From the NCBI RefSeq assembly GCF_022531965.1, contig NZ_CP092831.1, positions 586,001 to 650,000 of the forward strand: DNA of 64,000 nt, read 5' to 3'. Position numbers and translations under genes: made by a program. This document shows, one piece after another, positions 6,777-14,340 of this stretch. Below the pieces are notes generated by a model that worked only from the letters and a program-made list of their open reading frames with translations, ran no database searches and was not told the origin of the DNA. Numbering within the stretch: the first letter of the stretch is position 1; every line of letters starts with the position of its first letter. Source of the DNA: Paenibacillus peoriae (GTDB taxonomy: Bacteria; Bacillota; Bacilli; Paenibacillales; Paenibacillaceae).

Positions 6777-7769
6777 TTAATTTATTTCATTATATCGTTC
6801 GACTGCCTTGCTTAGCTTATAATTGAAATTCTCAGGTGTGCCATCCGTAGTGTTCAGGAACTGGCCGTTCAGGTCAGAATCAGATACAGGTTCCTTCTTA
6901 TTGATGCGTTCAATAATTTTTGAAGCAGCCGCTTTTGCCTCAGTGGCTGAGTCAACATAGTTCCTGATACTGAAGCTGTTAATCCCTTCTTTTTGAACTC
7001 GATTCTTGTCTTTTGAGATTGTCATGAGCGCACTTAGATCTGCGGTCATAATGTCGTATTTGGCTTTAAACTTCGTCATATCAAGCTGCAGCACATTGTC
7101 GGCGGTGATACCCTGCTCATCCATTTCAATGGCCGTAGCCTCGGCATCTATCATGAACTTCAAGGCATTATACCTGATCTGCTGGTCTGAATCCTTGAGT
7201 TTTTGCAGTTCAGCCAGACGCTGCTCGTTACCCAATTTTTGCATAGCCGTGAAGTATTGTTTGGAGACAGTCTCGTAAGCGAGATTGGCACTTACCAGCT
7301 TGGTATGCAGCTGTTTTCCTTTTGCGAAGTCATCATCCACGTAGCCTTTTGTATCATAGTAGGCTTTCATCTCGTCCAGGACGGACAACAGATCATTGAT
7401 GACCGGTGTCAGTTTGATCACTACGGGATCTGCGTTCGCAAAAGCAGGTTGGCTTGCGGTATAGCCGTTCGCTTTATCAATAACTTCCCGCTCAGTTTCA
7501 GCAACGCCGAGCATGATGAAGCTGAAGTTCTTCTCGATTACAGGCTGTGTATCCACTCCGAACTTCTCGAAATAATGAACCAGAACCTCATTGATTCTGC
7601 CTGTCATCAAGTTATTCAGCCTCACATACGCATTGTATTTTTCGATTTCTTTGCTCTCGCCGGACGTAACGCCTGCAGTCGCTTGATCCACGGTGGATGT
7701 AATGGCAGAACAAGCGGACAACATTGCACCCAACATAATAATGGAAATAAAGAATGATAGCTTTCTCAA
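6777..7769 (-). CDS. DUF3829 (YiiG-like) lipoprotein
   Basis: The preferred start is TTG at 7769, preceded by GGGGGAATC; the frame is open further upstream without a better start. The 330-residue product begins LRKLSFFISIIMLGAMLSAC, a lipoprotein signal with lipobox LSAC (Cys at about residue 20). The mature part is entirely helical (EIEKYNAYVRLNNLMTGRIN, RLAELQKLKDSDQQIRYNAL) and ends with LSKAVERYNEIN, matching DUF3829/YiiG proteins. It should be anchored outside the membrane; function in the family is unknown. It stands alone between two tRNA-Thr fragments, so it may be cargo of one integrated element. Confidence 0.8.
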   Translation of the reverse strand: MRKLSFFISIIMLGAMLSACSAITSTVDQATAGVTSGESKEIEKYNAYVRLNNLMTGRINEVLVHYFEKFGVDTQPVIEKNFSFIMLGVAETEREVIDKANGYTASQPAFANADPVVIKLTPVINDLLSVLDEMKAYYDTKGYVDDDFAKGKQLHTKLVSANLAYETVSKQYFTAMQKLGNEQRLAELQKLKDSDQQIRYNALKFMIDAEATAIEMDEQGITADNVLQLDMTKFKAKYDIMTADLSALMTISKDKNRVQKEGINSFSIRNYVDSATEAKAAASKIIERINKKEPVSDSDLNGQFLNTTDGTPENFNYKLSKAVERYNEIN

Positions 7770-8026
7770 AATAGTGATTCCCCCGACTGAGTAATTTAAC
7801 GTGCTCTTCTTTTGTAAGATGTCTGAATAGGAGAGAGAACAACTGACCTCTTCCGGGCGATTAAATTCCCTCTTCGCCGCATACCAATGTTGATTGTAAA
7901 ACAATCTATTCAATTTTAAATTTATTTGGTGAATAGGTCTTGAGACTTGAGTAGCATAATTTTATAAATTTCTTTGTTGTTGACGATTGCTCTGCCAACT
8001 TCCTAAATGCTTGTCTTCCTCTGGTC

Positions 8027-8092
8027 TCAGTGGTGGTTTCCCCATTGGAAATATTCCTGAAATATGATGTCCCTTATTTCTTTACTAACCAT
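8027..8092 (-). CDS. Very small ORF with strong ribosome site, possibly decayed
   Basis: On the minus strand GGAGAGGAGTACGATT precedes an ATG that opens only 21 codons (MVSKEIRDIIFQEYFQWGNH). Beyond the stop another frame continues with coding-like sequence (RGRQAFRKLAEQSSTTKKF), so this is more likely the front of a frameshifted gene than a working peptide. No family recognised. Confidence 0.3.
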   Translation of the reverse strand: MVSKEIRDIIFQEYFQWGNHH

Positions 8093-8178
8093 AATCGTAC
8101 TCCTCTCCTTCACATAAAAGATGATACCTTTGTTGACCTAGACGAACTCATTTTAGTACAATTTTGCTACATATTGGA

Positions 8179-8270
8179 ATATCCTACCCGTTAGCTTAAC
8201 GTCGCCGTGCAGACTAGTCTGCAACTTTTCAGTAGGCTGCTGTAATATGCCAGCTATGAAGGATCTGGAG
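8179..8270. repeat. Degenerate island repeat, copy B
   Basis: This is the partner of 5960-6048: ATATCCTACCCGTTAGCTTA at the start and AGCTATGAAGGATCTGGAGA at the end, with a diverged middle. It again lies shortly before a tRNA-Thr fragment. Confidence 0.6.
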
Positions 8271-8397
8271 AAAAAGATGGGGAGGCGGATAATTCTACAC
8301 TACAGGATATCGTCCTCTGGAGGACTGGGATCGCAATCAGAAGATATCATGCACGCAGGAGACGGAGAAGGGTACTTTAGAGAGCATTAGGCATCAA

Positions 8398-8434
8398 TGC
8401 GTATGCCGGGAGTTCAATTCCCTTCACCAGCATT
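8398..8434 (+). other. tRNA-Thr 3' fragment, candidate att site
   Basis: The stretch AATGCGTATGCCGGGAGTTC plus AATTCCCTTCACCAGCA corresponds to the end of the anticodon loop through the acceptor of the 6219 fragment, with a few substitutions. The anticodon stem 5' side is lost. The tRNA-type terminator follows at 8454. Confidence 0.75.
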
Positions 8435-8453
8435 CTATGAAACTCAAGCACAG

Positions 8454-8491
8454 CGCGACTTCCAAGCTTTTTGGAGGTCGCGCTTTTTTGT
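8454..8491 (+). terminator. tRNA-type terminator carried with the att fragment
   Basis: AGCGCGACTTCCA pairs with TGGAGGTCGCGCT around AGCTTTT with a T run. It is nearly identical to 6285-6323 and better paired. Confidence 0.8.
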
Positions 8492-8610
8492 GACTTTGGA
8501 CAATCTTCTACGCTGAGGTCTTTTTAGTAGGATTATTATGCTAAATATAATTAGTTTTTTTGCTTTGTTTCATGCTAAAGACCGAATTCTTACATTAGTT
8601 GCATAGTATA

Positions 8611-8625
8611 TTGACAGATGGTCAA
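8611..8625 (+). promoter_or_regulatory. Inverted repeat / -35 before the Alo receptor
   Basis: TTGAC-AGATG-GTCAA is a perfect 5-bp-arm inverted repeat 66 bp upstream of the receptor start. TTGACA also fits a -35 box, with AAAAAT at the right distance as a weak -10. It could be the receptor's own operator overlapping its promoter. Confidence 0.4.
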
Positions 8626-8690
8626 TTTTGGTGAAAAATGAAGTTAGTTTTTAAAAAATATGGAATATTTAAGCGGAAGGTGGCTATGGC

Positions 8691-10112
8691 ATGAAGCATA
8701 CACCTACGATACGAACAGAATTAGACAAATACTTAAAACAAGAGAGCATGAGTCTAACGCAATTCGGGCATATAGCAGGCATGAATAGGGGAATAGTAAG
8801 CGCTATTGTGACGGGGAATAAGTCTATGTCTGTTAACCAGCTTGACCTAATTACTGAAGCTATGGGTTTACCGGAGGGCTACTTTTACGATTTATTCATA
8901 GAAAACTACATCATCGACACCCCACCGAATATGAGGCGAATCGAGCCGTTTTTGTTTCGCTGTGCGGAGTTGGACAAGTTAGGCGCGATCCGTCAAGTGG
9001 TGGGAACCATCATGGACAATCTACTCTATTCACCCAAACTATTTGAGATTGCAGAAATGTTATTAGCGCAGGGACGAAATGATGCTGCATTGCTGCTCTA
9101 TGAGGGCGTAGCTGAAGCCGAGAAGTACCAACATTCTGAACGTTTAGCCATCTGTCAATATCGCATATTCACGATTCAGATTGGAGATGATCAAAGCCGA
9201 AATATCAAGGCTGCTATACTGTTTGAGCCTTATGTCGAGCGACTAGATGAATTAGATCAGCTTGACGCATTGAAGGATTTGGCTAACGTATATAGGGCTT
9301 TACGTAAATGGGACAAGGTTGATGAACTAGCCCGAAAAATGAGAGATAAAGCGGAAATCCAATATACTTTGAAACATGAACAGAAGAGTCGAGAGCGTAA
9401 TGAATCTACTAAGAAGCTAACTCGTCCCTTGTTTGTATACATTTCTTATGCCGATTTATTGTGTGCGAGTGTCTGTGAAGCTCAAGGCAACTATCAACAA
9501 GCTCTAGAATATACATACACCTACGCTAATCTAGATTGGGTTAAAGAGACTGACGACGATACTCAACACTGGATTAGCTTGTTCAAAAGTTGGGCAGAAG
9601 GTAATACTTACGTATATAAACTGTTGTCAGGAGATATAAGTGTGCTTCAAGATTATGTTGAATATATTGCAGCAACATCCGCCACTAACGAGAATGAGAA
9701 AATCTCAAAACTGTTGAATGTTATAATTTCAGCAAACCAATATAGTATAGATGTAGAAGGTATACTTCAGCAATTTGAAGCCGAAATAAATGCTTTTGCA
9801 CAACAGCAACTATCATCAGATGATATGTATACCCAACAAGTGATACCGGATTATATCGCGTGGTTTGGTTACGAGTTATCTTATTATTATTTACATCGAG
9901 GTTCTTACATTGATGGTTTTAAACATTTGATGTATTCATTAGTAAGTTATCATACACTAAATAATGAGACTTGTTTTATAAACTGTTTGGGTTTGTTTTT
10001 ACATTTTCGGGATTATGCGACTCCTGAAACCAAAGCAGCATTTTTAAATTTTATGGAAAAGGTGTGGATGACCAATGTTGAAAAAAATGGTACTGCTAAT
10101 CATCGCGGCTAG
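8691..10112 (+). CDS. AimR-like (Alo/RRNPP) peptide receptor and transcriptional regulator
   Basis: The 473-residue protein starts at an ATG after GGAAGGTGG. Residues ~8-65 are an XRE-type helix-turn-helix (LTQFGHIAGMNRGIVSAIVT, then LDLITEAMGLPEGYF). The rest is helical repeats of TPR type (LLAQGRNDAALLLYEGVAEA, DLANVYRALRKWDKVDELA, HLHRGSYIDGFKHLMYS). HTH plus TPR followed by an overlapping signal-bearing propeptide is the RRNPP arrangement (PlcR, NprR, AimR); the size and HTH match the Alo receptors of P. polymyxa. It is cytoplasmic and should switch DNA binding when the re-imported peptide binds. The DUF3231 gene (minus) and the WGxxGxxG gene (plus) are the nearest neighbours. Confidence 0.9.
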   Translation: MKHTPTIRTELDKYLKQESMSLTQFGHIAGMNRGIVSAIVTGNKSMSVNQLDLITEAMGLPEGYFYDLFIENYIIDTPPNMRRIEPFLFRCAELDKLGAIRQVVGTIMDNLLYSPKLFEIAEMLLAQGRNDAALLLYEGVAEAEKYQHSERLAICQYRIFTIQIGDDQSRNIKAAILFEPYVERLDELDQLDALKDLANVYRALRKWDKVDELARKMRDKAEIQYTLKHEQKSRERNESTKKLTRPLFVYISYADLLCASVCEAQGNYQQALEYTYTYANLDWVKETDDDTQHWISLFKSWAEGNTYVYKLLSGDISVLQDYVEYIAATSATNENEKISKLLNVIISANQYSIDVEGILQQFEAEINAFAQQQLSSDDMYTQQVIPDYIAWFGYELSYYYLHRGSYIDGFKHLMYSLVSYHTLNNETCFINCLGLFLHFRDYATPETKAAFLNFMEKVWMTNVEKNGTANHRG

Positions 10113-10197
10113 CTTTTTGTTTATTGTTACTGTGCCGGATCAAGCCCTTAACCACCACAATAGTATTCAGCCTTACGTTACCATCGGAGGTGCTTAA
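10075..10197 (+). CDS. Alo-type signalling propeptide (40 aa)
   Basis: The ATG at 10075 lies 38 nt inside the receptor gene, with AAAAGGTGTGG upstream. The product has a secretion signal (MLKKMVLLIIAASFLFIV) and a tail ending QPYVTIGGA. Compared with the first propeptide the signal part differs at only one or two positions, whereas the tail is different except for an NH pair and the terminal GGA. The mature signal is expected from the C-terminal 6-12 residues; its exact ends need experiment. Confidence 0.82.
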   Translation: MLKKMVLLIIAASFLFIVTVPDQALNHHNSIQPYVTIGGA

Positions 10198-10209
10198 CGT
10201 AACAAAACC

Positions 10210-10246
10210 AATCCCCGCTAACCTTAACTGGTCGGCGGGGATTTTT
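10210..10246 (+). terminator. Terminator with conserved-loop stem
   Basis: AATCCCCGC pairs with GCGGGGATT around TAACCTTAACTGGTCG, followed by TTTT. It closes the second receptor-propeptide unit and has the same loop as at 899. Confidence 0.85.
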
Positions 10247-10294
10247 GTTGAACAATCTAAGGGGAACAGTGTGTTGAGGAATCGTACTGGAAAT

Positions 10295-10813
10295 TTAGGC
10301 TTTAACTGGTTCAGGTCTTTTTAATTGAAGAGGGGGAGGTATTAGCCAACCCTTTTCTTTATTCATTTTTAAAATACGAACTCCCAAAGCAGTTTTAGTT
10401 AGATGATATTTCGCAAATAAAGCCCCGATGTCTTCTCTAATGGATTGACCCATAGCTTGGCTGCAAGATGTCAATCCTACAGAGGTATCTAATGCGATTT
10501 TAGCTGCGATTTCGGGATCAGTAAACCTTGCACCAACCGGGATATCCTCAAGTTTCACAGGGGGTCTTTCAGGCAAAATAGGAGCTGGGGCAATCCCATT
10601 ATCAGTAAGCATTGCGTCGCATTCTTGGATTTCCAGTTTAGCTTGATCAATAAGATCATCCAGTATTTTTTTGAGCTCTTTGTCTCCTGCGTGGTTTAAA
10701 CATGCTTGGTAAAATGAAACGCTGCCTTTCGCTAACGCTGAAAACTGCCACACACTATAAACTTCTCCGTAATGCATGGGCTCGTCTTTTGGATTCCCGC
10801 TTAGGATACCCAT
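10295..10813 (-). CDS. DUF3231 family protein
   Basis: The ATG at 10813 follows AAAGGAGTGGTTTTTATA, clearly better than upstream in-frame codons. The 172 residues begin MGILSGNPKDEPMHYGEV and continue with long helices (LAKGSVSFYQACLNHAGDKE, KKILDDLIDQAKLEIQECDA, TSVGLTSCSQAMGQSIREDI). This matches the single-repeat form of DUF3231, a ferritin-like four-helix fold common in spore-formers. Function is unknown; some members are linked to spore coats. It converges on the Alo unit and diverges from the WGxxGxxG gene. Confidence 0.8.
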   Translation of the reverse strand: MGILSGNPKDEPMHYGEVYSVWQFSALAKGSVSFYQACLNHAGDKELKKILDDLIDQAKLEIQECDAMLTDNGIAPAPILPERPPVKLEDIPVGARFTDPEIAAKIALDTSVGLTSCSQAMGQSIREDIGALFAKYHLTKTALGVRILKMNKEKGWLIPPPLQLKRPEPVKA

Positions 10814-10967
10814 TATAAAAACCACTCCTTTTTTAATTTTAATGATGTACAAATTTATGATTCCCAGTAGTGAAGATTTAATGTGTGTATAAGAAATAAG
10901 TTCAATTGGCATGCTAAATACATTAAAAAATTGATTGCAAGCACAAATTTAAGGGAGTGGTTTAGGT

Positions 10968-11216
10968 ATGTTGAAAAAAATGAAGATAATGGCTGTTGTT
11001 GCATTAATGATTTCAAGCTTTGGAGCGGCAGTAGCATTTGCTGAAAACAGTCAAAACAATATGGGCACAAACGACAATGGTAGAACACAAATGCTAACTA
11101 CTACTAATAATAATGATAACGATAATAATAATAATTGGGGGTGGCTTGGTCTGTTGGGGTTAATTGGATTGGCAGGTTTAAAACGTCGCGAGCCTGAAAA
11201 CCACAGTAAAAGATAA
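10968..11216 (+). CDS. WGxxGxxG-type small secreted protein
   Basis: The ATG follows AGGGAGTGGTTTAGGT. Of 82 residues, ~1-25 are a signal peptide (VALMISSFGAAVAFAE). An Asn-rich linker (NNNDNDNNNN) follows, then the C-terminal tail WGWLGLLGLIGLAGLKRRE, a hydrophobic segment with basic stop. This tail matches the WGxxGxxG families of Gram-positives, thought to act as a sorting or membrane-retention signal. Mature function is unknown. It lies divergently from the DUF3231 gene and 770 bp after the Alo propeptide. Confidence 0.8.
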   Translation: MLKKMKIMAVVALMISSFGAAVAFAENSQNNMGTNDNGRTQMLTTTNNNDNDNNNNWGWLGLLGLIGLAGLKRREPENHSKR

Positions 11217-11242
11217 TCGTAAACAACAACTCAAAAACAACT

Positions 11243-11288
11243 AAACAATCCCCGCTAACCATACTTGGTCAGCGGGGATTGTTTACTT
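11243..11288 (+). terminator. Terminator with conserved-loop stem
   Basis: AAACAATCCCCGC pairs with GCGGGGATTGTTT around the recurring TAACC-ATACTT-GGTCA part, with T-rich sequence after. Here the inner GCT/AGC pair is perfect, whereas the other copies use GCT/GGC wobble. Confidence 0.85.
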
Positions 11289-11292
11289 TTAG

Positions 11293-11412
11293 ATTCAACA
11301 CACCGATCACCGAATAGCTATTAAGATTAACTAATCTTATTTTTCCGTGATCAATGTGAATTTAGAGTAAATGAAAGGACTCTGCTAATATATTGCCATA
11401 AGAGTCTTTATT
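11293..11412 (+). repeat. Remnant of the 76-aa gene with internal deletion
   Basis: 11300-11325 resembles the leader of the gene at 984 (CACCGAATAGCTA). 11352-11390 resembles its 3' end (GTGAATTTAGAGTAAATGAAAGG), and the middle is absent. GGACTCT...AGAGTCTTTA at its end forms a weak terminator. Confidence 0.6.
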
Positions 11413-11454
11413 TGATTACTCACTTACTTAAAGCGTCAGGGTATCTTTACTGTT

Positions 11455-11766
11455 TTATGGAGTAGTGGGTAATGCAGTTTCCTTCTCTTCATTATTTTTT
11501 TGAAGATCAATTACTAAGTATAGTACAAAAACAGGTATGGCAATCGAAGCTCCTTTTAATATATCCTCTATTGATTGTGATCTAACTGTAATAAATATTA
11601 GATACGACAAAGCAAGCGTGCCAAAAGTAATAAAGGAAGTGACGACATTTTTAAAATTTAAGAATTCTAATAACCATCGTACCAGTACTTTGAAAGGATA
11701 TAATATAAGAATTAGTGCAAACAAGCCTATGAATACTTCTATCATATATTCCATTCCAACCGACAA
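11455..11766 (-). CDS. Small membrane protein of unknown function
   Basis: The product of up to 103 residues (the Met at 11754 is an alternative start) has three hydrophobic segments: VFIGLFALILILYPFKVLV, VTSFITFGTLALSYLIFITV and ASIAIPVFVLYLVID. A charged tail ends EEKETALPTTP. No motif is recognised. It stands alone. The opposite strand is also open here, and its last ~20 codons look coding-like (ADILTEGIVKQFPEKF), so a decayed plus-strand gene may underlie the 3' part. Confidence 0.45.
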   Translation of the reverse strand: MSVGMEYMIEVFIGLFALILILYPFKVLVRWLLEFLNFKNVVTSFITFGTLALSYLIFITVRSQSIEDILKGASIAIPVFVLYLVIDLQKNNEEKETALPTTP

Positions 11767-11872
11767 AAACGAGATCCATATGATTCATTTAGCGGACATT
11801 CTGACAGAAGGCATTGTCAAACAGTTTCCTGAAAAATTTTAAGTGAGCGCTATAGACGCTGCAAAGCAGATT

Positions 11873-11919
11873 AGCTTTCTATAAATACCCCAAAGGGTGG
11901 CTATGGAAAGCTTTTTTTA
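11873..11919 (+). terminator. Terminator-like hairpin
   Basis: AGCTTTC pairs with GAAAGCT around an inner ACCCC...GGGT helix, followed by seven T residues. There is no intact plus-strand gene directly upstream, so it may belong to a lost gene. Confidence 0.6.
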
Positions 11920-12065
11920 CCGAGAAGCCGCCTCAAAATATATTTCAATACATATACTTGGAGCATGAACATTCGAAGAAATAGTTTTCGAGAAAAATAG
12001 GGAAGTTGGCTTTTATGCAAAATAATATTTTCTAATTTTAAAATGTAGAATGGAGGGAACTTCTT

Positions 12066-12947
12066 GTGCCACGAGCTTCAGTTATACTGCCAGTTTATAA
12101 CACTGTGTCCTTTGTTTGGGAAGCAATCCACAGTATATTAGCTCAAACCTATTCCGATTTTGAATTGATTATTATTGATGATGGCTCAACAGATGGATCC
12201 GCTTTTGTTATTTCACAAATAACAGATCCTAGAGTGGTTAAAATATTCCATAGTACCAATCAAGGTTTGGTTGCTACTTTAAACGAGGGATTCAATAGGG
12301 CAACTGGTGAATATATCGTTCGTATGGATAGCGATGATATTTCTACGCCAGATCGATTGGATGTGCAAATATCATTCATGGATCAAAATCCCTTAATTGA
12401 TGTATGTGGTGCTGCTTTTACTACTTCTAGTGGAGGGGCACTTAAGGTGAATCCGGCTAGTCATGAAGAAATTAGAACATGGTTGTTATTTCATTGCTGT
12501 ATCTGCCATCCTGCTACAATATTACGCAATAGCATGATACATCGGCTAAACATTCAATATGATAGTAGTTATCCTCATGCCGAAGACTACGAACTGTGGA
12601 ACCGATTAGCCTCTCAGGTACAAATAGCAAACCTCCCCATAAGCTTATTATATTATCGTCAACATAAAGGACAAGTGTCCATTCAGCACAGAGCCATACA
12701 AGACGACACCGCTCGGAGAATTCGTCAAAGACAGTTTAGCCAGTTGGGCTTGGAATTATCAGATGAAGAGAATCAGATGATGCTGAATATTCTTGAGTTT
12801 AAAATTAATCCCTATGATTATAATTGCTACACTAAAGCTGTGGGATTTGCAAATTGGGTGTTAGATCAAAACCGTAAGTATCAGATTTACAATCAGGAAC
12901 TATTAAGCATGGCTTTTTCGCGGTGTATATCTCATCTTCCATATTAA
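12066..12947 (+). CDS. Family 2 glycosyltransferase
   Basis: A GTG start follows TGGAGGGAACTTCTT. The 293-residue protein is a GT-A fold family 2 enzyme: ASVILPVYNTVSFVWEAIHS, then LIIIDDGSTDGS (nucleotide-sugar site), YIVRMDSDDIS (DxD metal site) and AEDYELWNRL (ED catalytic region). It transfers a sugar from a nucleotide donor to a surface polysaccharide or lipid acceptor on the cytoplasmic side. There are no membrane segments and no neighbouring polysaccharide genes, so the acceptor is unknown. Probably an accessory gene of the island. Confidence 0.88.
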   Translation: MPRASVILPVYNTVSFVWEAIHSILAQTYSDFELIIIDDGSTDGSAFVISQITDPRVVKIFHSTNQGLVATLNEGFNRATGEYIVRMDSDDISTPDRLDVQISFMDQNPLIDVCGAAFTTSSGGALKVNPASHEEIRTWLLFHCCICHPATILRNSMIHRLNIQYDSSYPHAEDYELWNRLASQVQIANLPISLLYYRQHKGQVSIQHRAIQDDTARRIRQRQFSQLGLELSDEENQMMLNILEFKINPYDYNCYTKAVGFANWVLDQNRKYQIYNQELLSMAFSRCISHLPY

Positions 12948-13094
12948 CAAAGATATCAGCACGCGATCGGAAAGTATCCTAATATTCCGCTGGCATGCGT
13001 AAATGGAGTGTTTTTTATGTTTACCTGAATGCCCGGTCATAAAACATATTTACACATATATTAAGATGAAGACAAATAAAGGAGGGCTAAAGCT

Positions 13095-13202
13095 ATGAGC
13101 GGATGTGCAGGTGCAGCTGTTTGCGGTGTGTGGACTTCTACAGCGGCTATTTTGGTGCTCTATATCCTCTTGGTTATCATCCTTAAATCATGTTGGGTTT
13201 AA
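13095..13202 (+). CDS. YjcZ-family small sporulation protein
   Basis: A strong site AAAGGAGGGC precedes ATG by eight bases. The 35-residue product is MSGCAGAAVCGVWTSTAAIL followed by a hydrophobic helix (VLYILLVIILKSC). This matches the YjcZ-type small proteins made during sporulation: short Gly/Ala N-terminus, then LFILLIIVG-type helix. It is expected to be membrane-inserted. It carries three Cys residues, more than usual for the family. Confidence 0.75.
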   Translation: MSGCAGAAVCGVWTSTAAILVLYILLVIILKSCWV

Positions 13203-13284
13203 TTTTGCGAAAAGAATTGTATGATAATGACCCATCAATCAAGTTGAACGACCTTCTTTCATTCTGTCCGAAATTAGATTAGAT

Positions 13285-13324
13285 AAAAAGCTCTGCTAAC
13301 CTTATGGGTCGGCAGAGCTTTTTG
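13285..13324 (+). terminator. Terminator with conserved-loop stem
   Basis: AAAAAGCTCTGC pairs with GCAGAGCTTTTT around TAACCTTATGGGTCG. It is almost identical to 3585-3623 and works on both strands by symmetry of the A/T flanks. Confidence 0.85.
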
Positions 13325-13422
13325 CATTTGAACAATTTCCTAATCACTTTATTTAGCCGGATAGAGTCTCTATCGTTGTGTATTTAGTTGAATACTCGCT
13401 TAAGGGCTTGCATGATTAAAAT

Positions 13423-14064
13423 TTATTGATTTTCTTTCGTGAGAAAAGAAGCTGCTAACAGTGTAGTATTCGTATAGCCACCTGAAATATTTTCATATGA
13501 AAAATTAGCGATAGGAACTCCAATAACTGTAGCAACGTCTCCTTCAAAAATTTCCCCACTTGCTCCCGGATAAACTGCCATTACTGTATTATCATTTTCA
13601 TCACTAATATAAACGATAGCCGTTGTTCCTATAGGAATGTTATCTTCTTCTATATCTATTACATCGCCGCTTATTTTTACAAATTTGTTTAAGTATAAGT
13701 TCAAATTTTTATTTAAGTGTTTTGTTGTTACGGATTTGTCTACTAGATTAATGACTTTGCTTTTATCTGTGGAAGGAAATAAGTCACTGTTTTTAGCAAT
13801 GAAGTCATAAGACGTTTGTTCCATAGAAGCTTGATCTTCTGTTAACATGGGGGTTCCATCTTTCATGAATTCAGCAAATAAATATTGTTTATCTGTGACC
13901 TGATTTGTAGAAGCTTGCTGAGCAGTATTTTCATTGCTTGCTGTTTGTTCAGTAGCAAAGGATGTACTTGAAGACCCAGACCTTGTCGTTGCTTCTTTGA
14001 AATTGCTTCCACAAGCTGTTAGAGCTACAGAAAGTAGAGCAATGAGTAGAGCTTTTTTTAACAT
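13423..14064 (-). CDS. Lipoprotein with OB-like domain, unknown function
   Basis: The ATG at 14064 follows AGGAGAATTCGTC. The 213-residue product has a lipoprotein signal with lipobox LTAC (LLIALLSVALTACGSN) and a Ser/Thr/Gln-rich linker. The C-terminal domain (~115-205) reads LNKFVKISGDVIDIEEDN, GTTAIVYISDE and FEGDVATVIGVP. This resembles the OB-fold tRNA_anti-like or DUF4839-type modules of Firmicute lipoproteins. It should sit on the outer face of the membrane. No operon partner. Confidence 0.7.
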   Translation of the reverse strand: MLKKALLIALLSVALTACGSNFKEATTRSGSSSTSFATEQTASNENTAQQASTNQVTDKQYLFAEFMKDGTPMLTEDQASMEQTSYDFIAKNSDLFPSTDKSKVINLVDKSVTTKHLNKNLNLYLNKFVKISGDVIDIEEDNIPIGTTAIVYISDENDNTVMAVYPGASGEIFEGDVATVIGVPIANFSYENISGGYTNTTLLAASFLTKENQ

Positions 14065-14160
14065 GACGAATTCTCCTGTGAGTATCCTCATCGGTTGAGG
14101 TAGTTGCTCATTTTATCTTGTTACCTTTATTATCGAATATTAGGGTTGAATACATAAGCA

Positions 14161-14200
14161 AAGCACAGCTTCCAGGCTTTTTGGAAACCGTGCTTTTTTT
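14161..14200 (+). terminator. Hairpin resembling the tRNA-type terminators
   Basis: AAGCAC-AGC-TTCCA pairs with TGGAA-ACC-GTGCTT around GGCTTTT, followed by a T run. The layout and loop match 6285-6323 and 8454-8491, but no tRNA fragment is visible before it. Confidence 0.6.
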
Positions 14201-14264
14201 GTTTAAAAAACGATTTGCAAACTTTTAGTCTAGAAAAAATGTATCGTCCAGTATAGCAGTTTAG

Positions 14265-14340
14265 GCGTGATCTCGAGATTAGAGTAAATGTAAAGAAGGA
14301 CTTCATCGGCATGTTAGCCGACATGAAGCCCTTCATATGT
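14265..14340. repeat. Remnant of the 76-aa gene plus bidirectional terminator
   Basis: GATTAGAGTAAATGTAAAG resembles the 3' end of the gene at 984. It runs into CTTCATCGGC...GCCGACATGAAG (about 14308-14333), a hairpin that also suits the end of the minus-strand SPRY gene starting upstream on the other side. Confidence 0.5.

Noticed and set aside
11537..11842. Plus-strand ORF of 101 codons opposite the small membrane protein
   Set aside because: No ribosome site and the sequence is mostly the antisense of a hydrophobic gene; only its last ~20 codons look coding-like, noted as a possible remnant.
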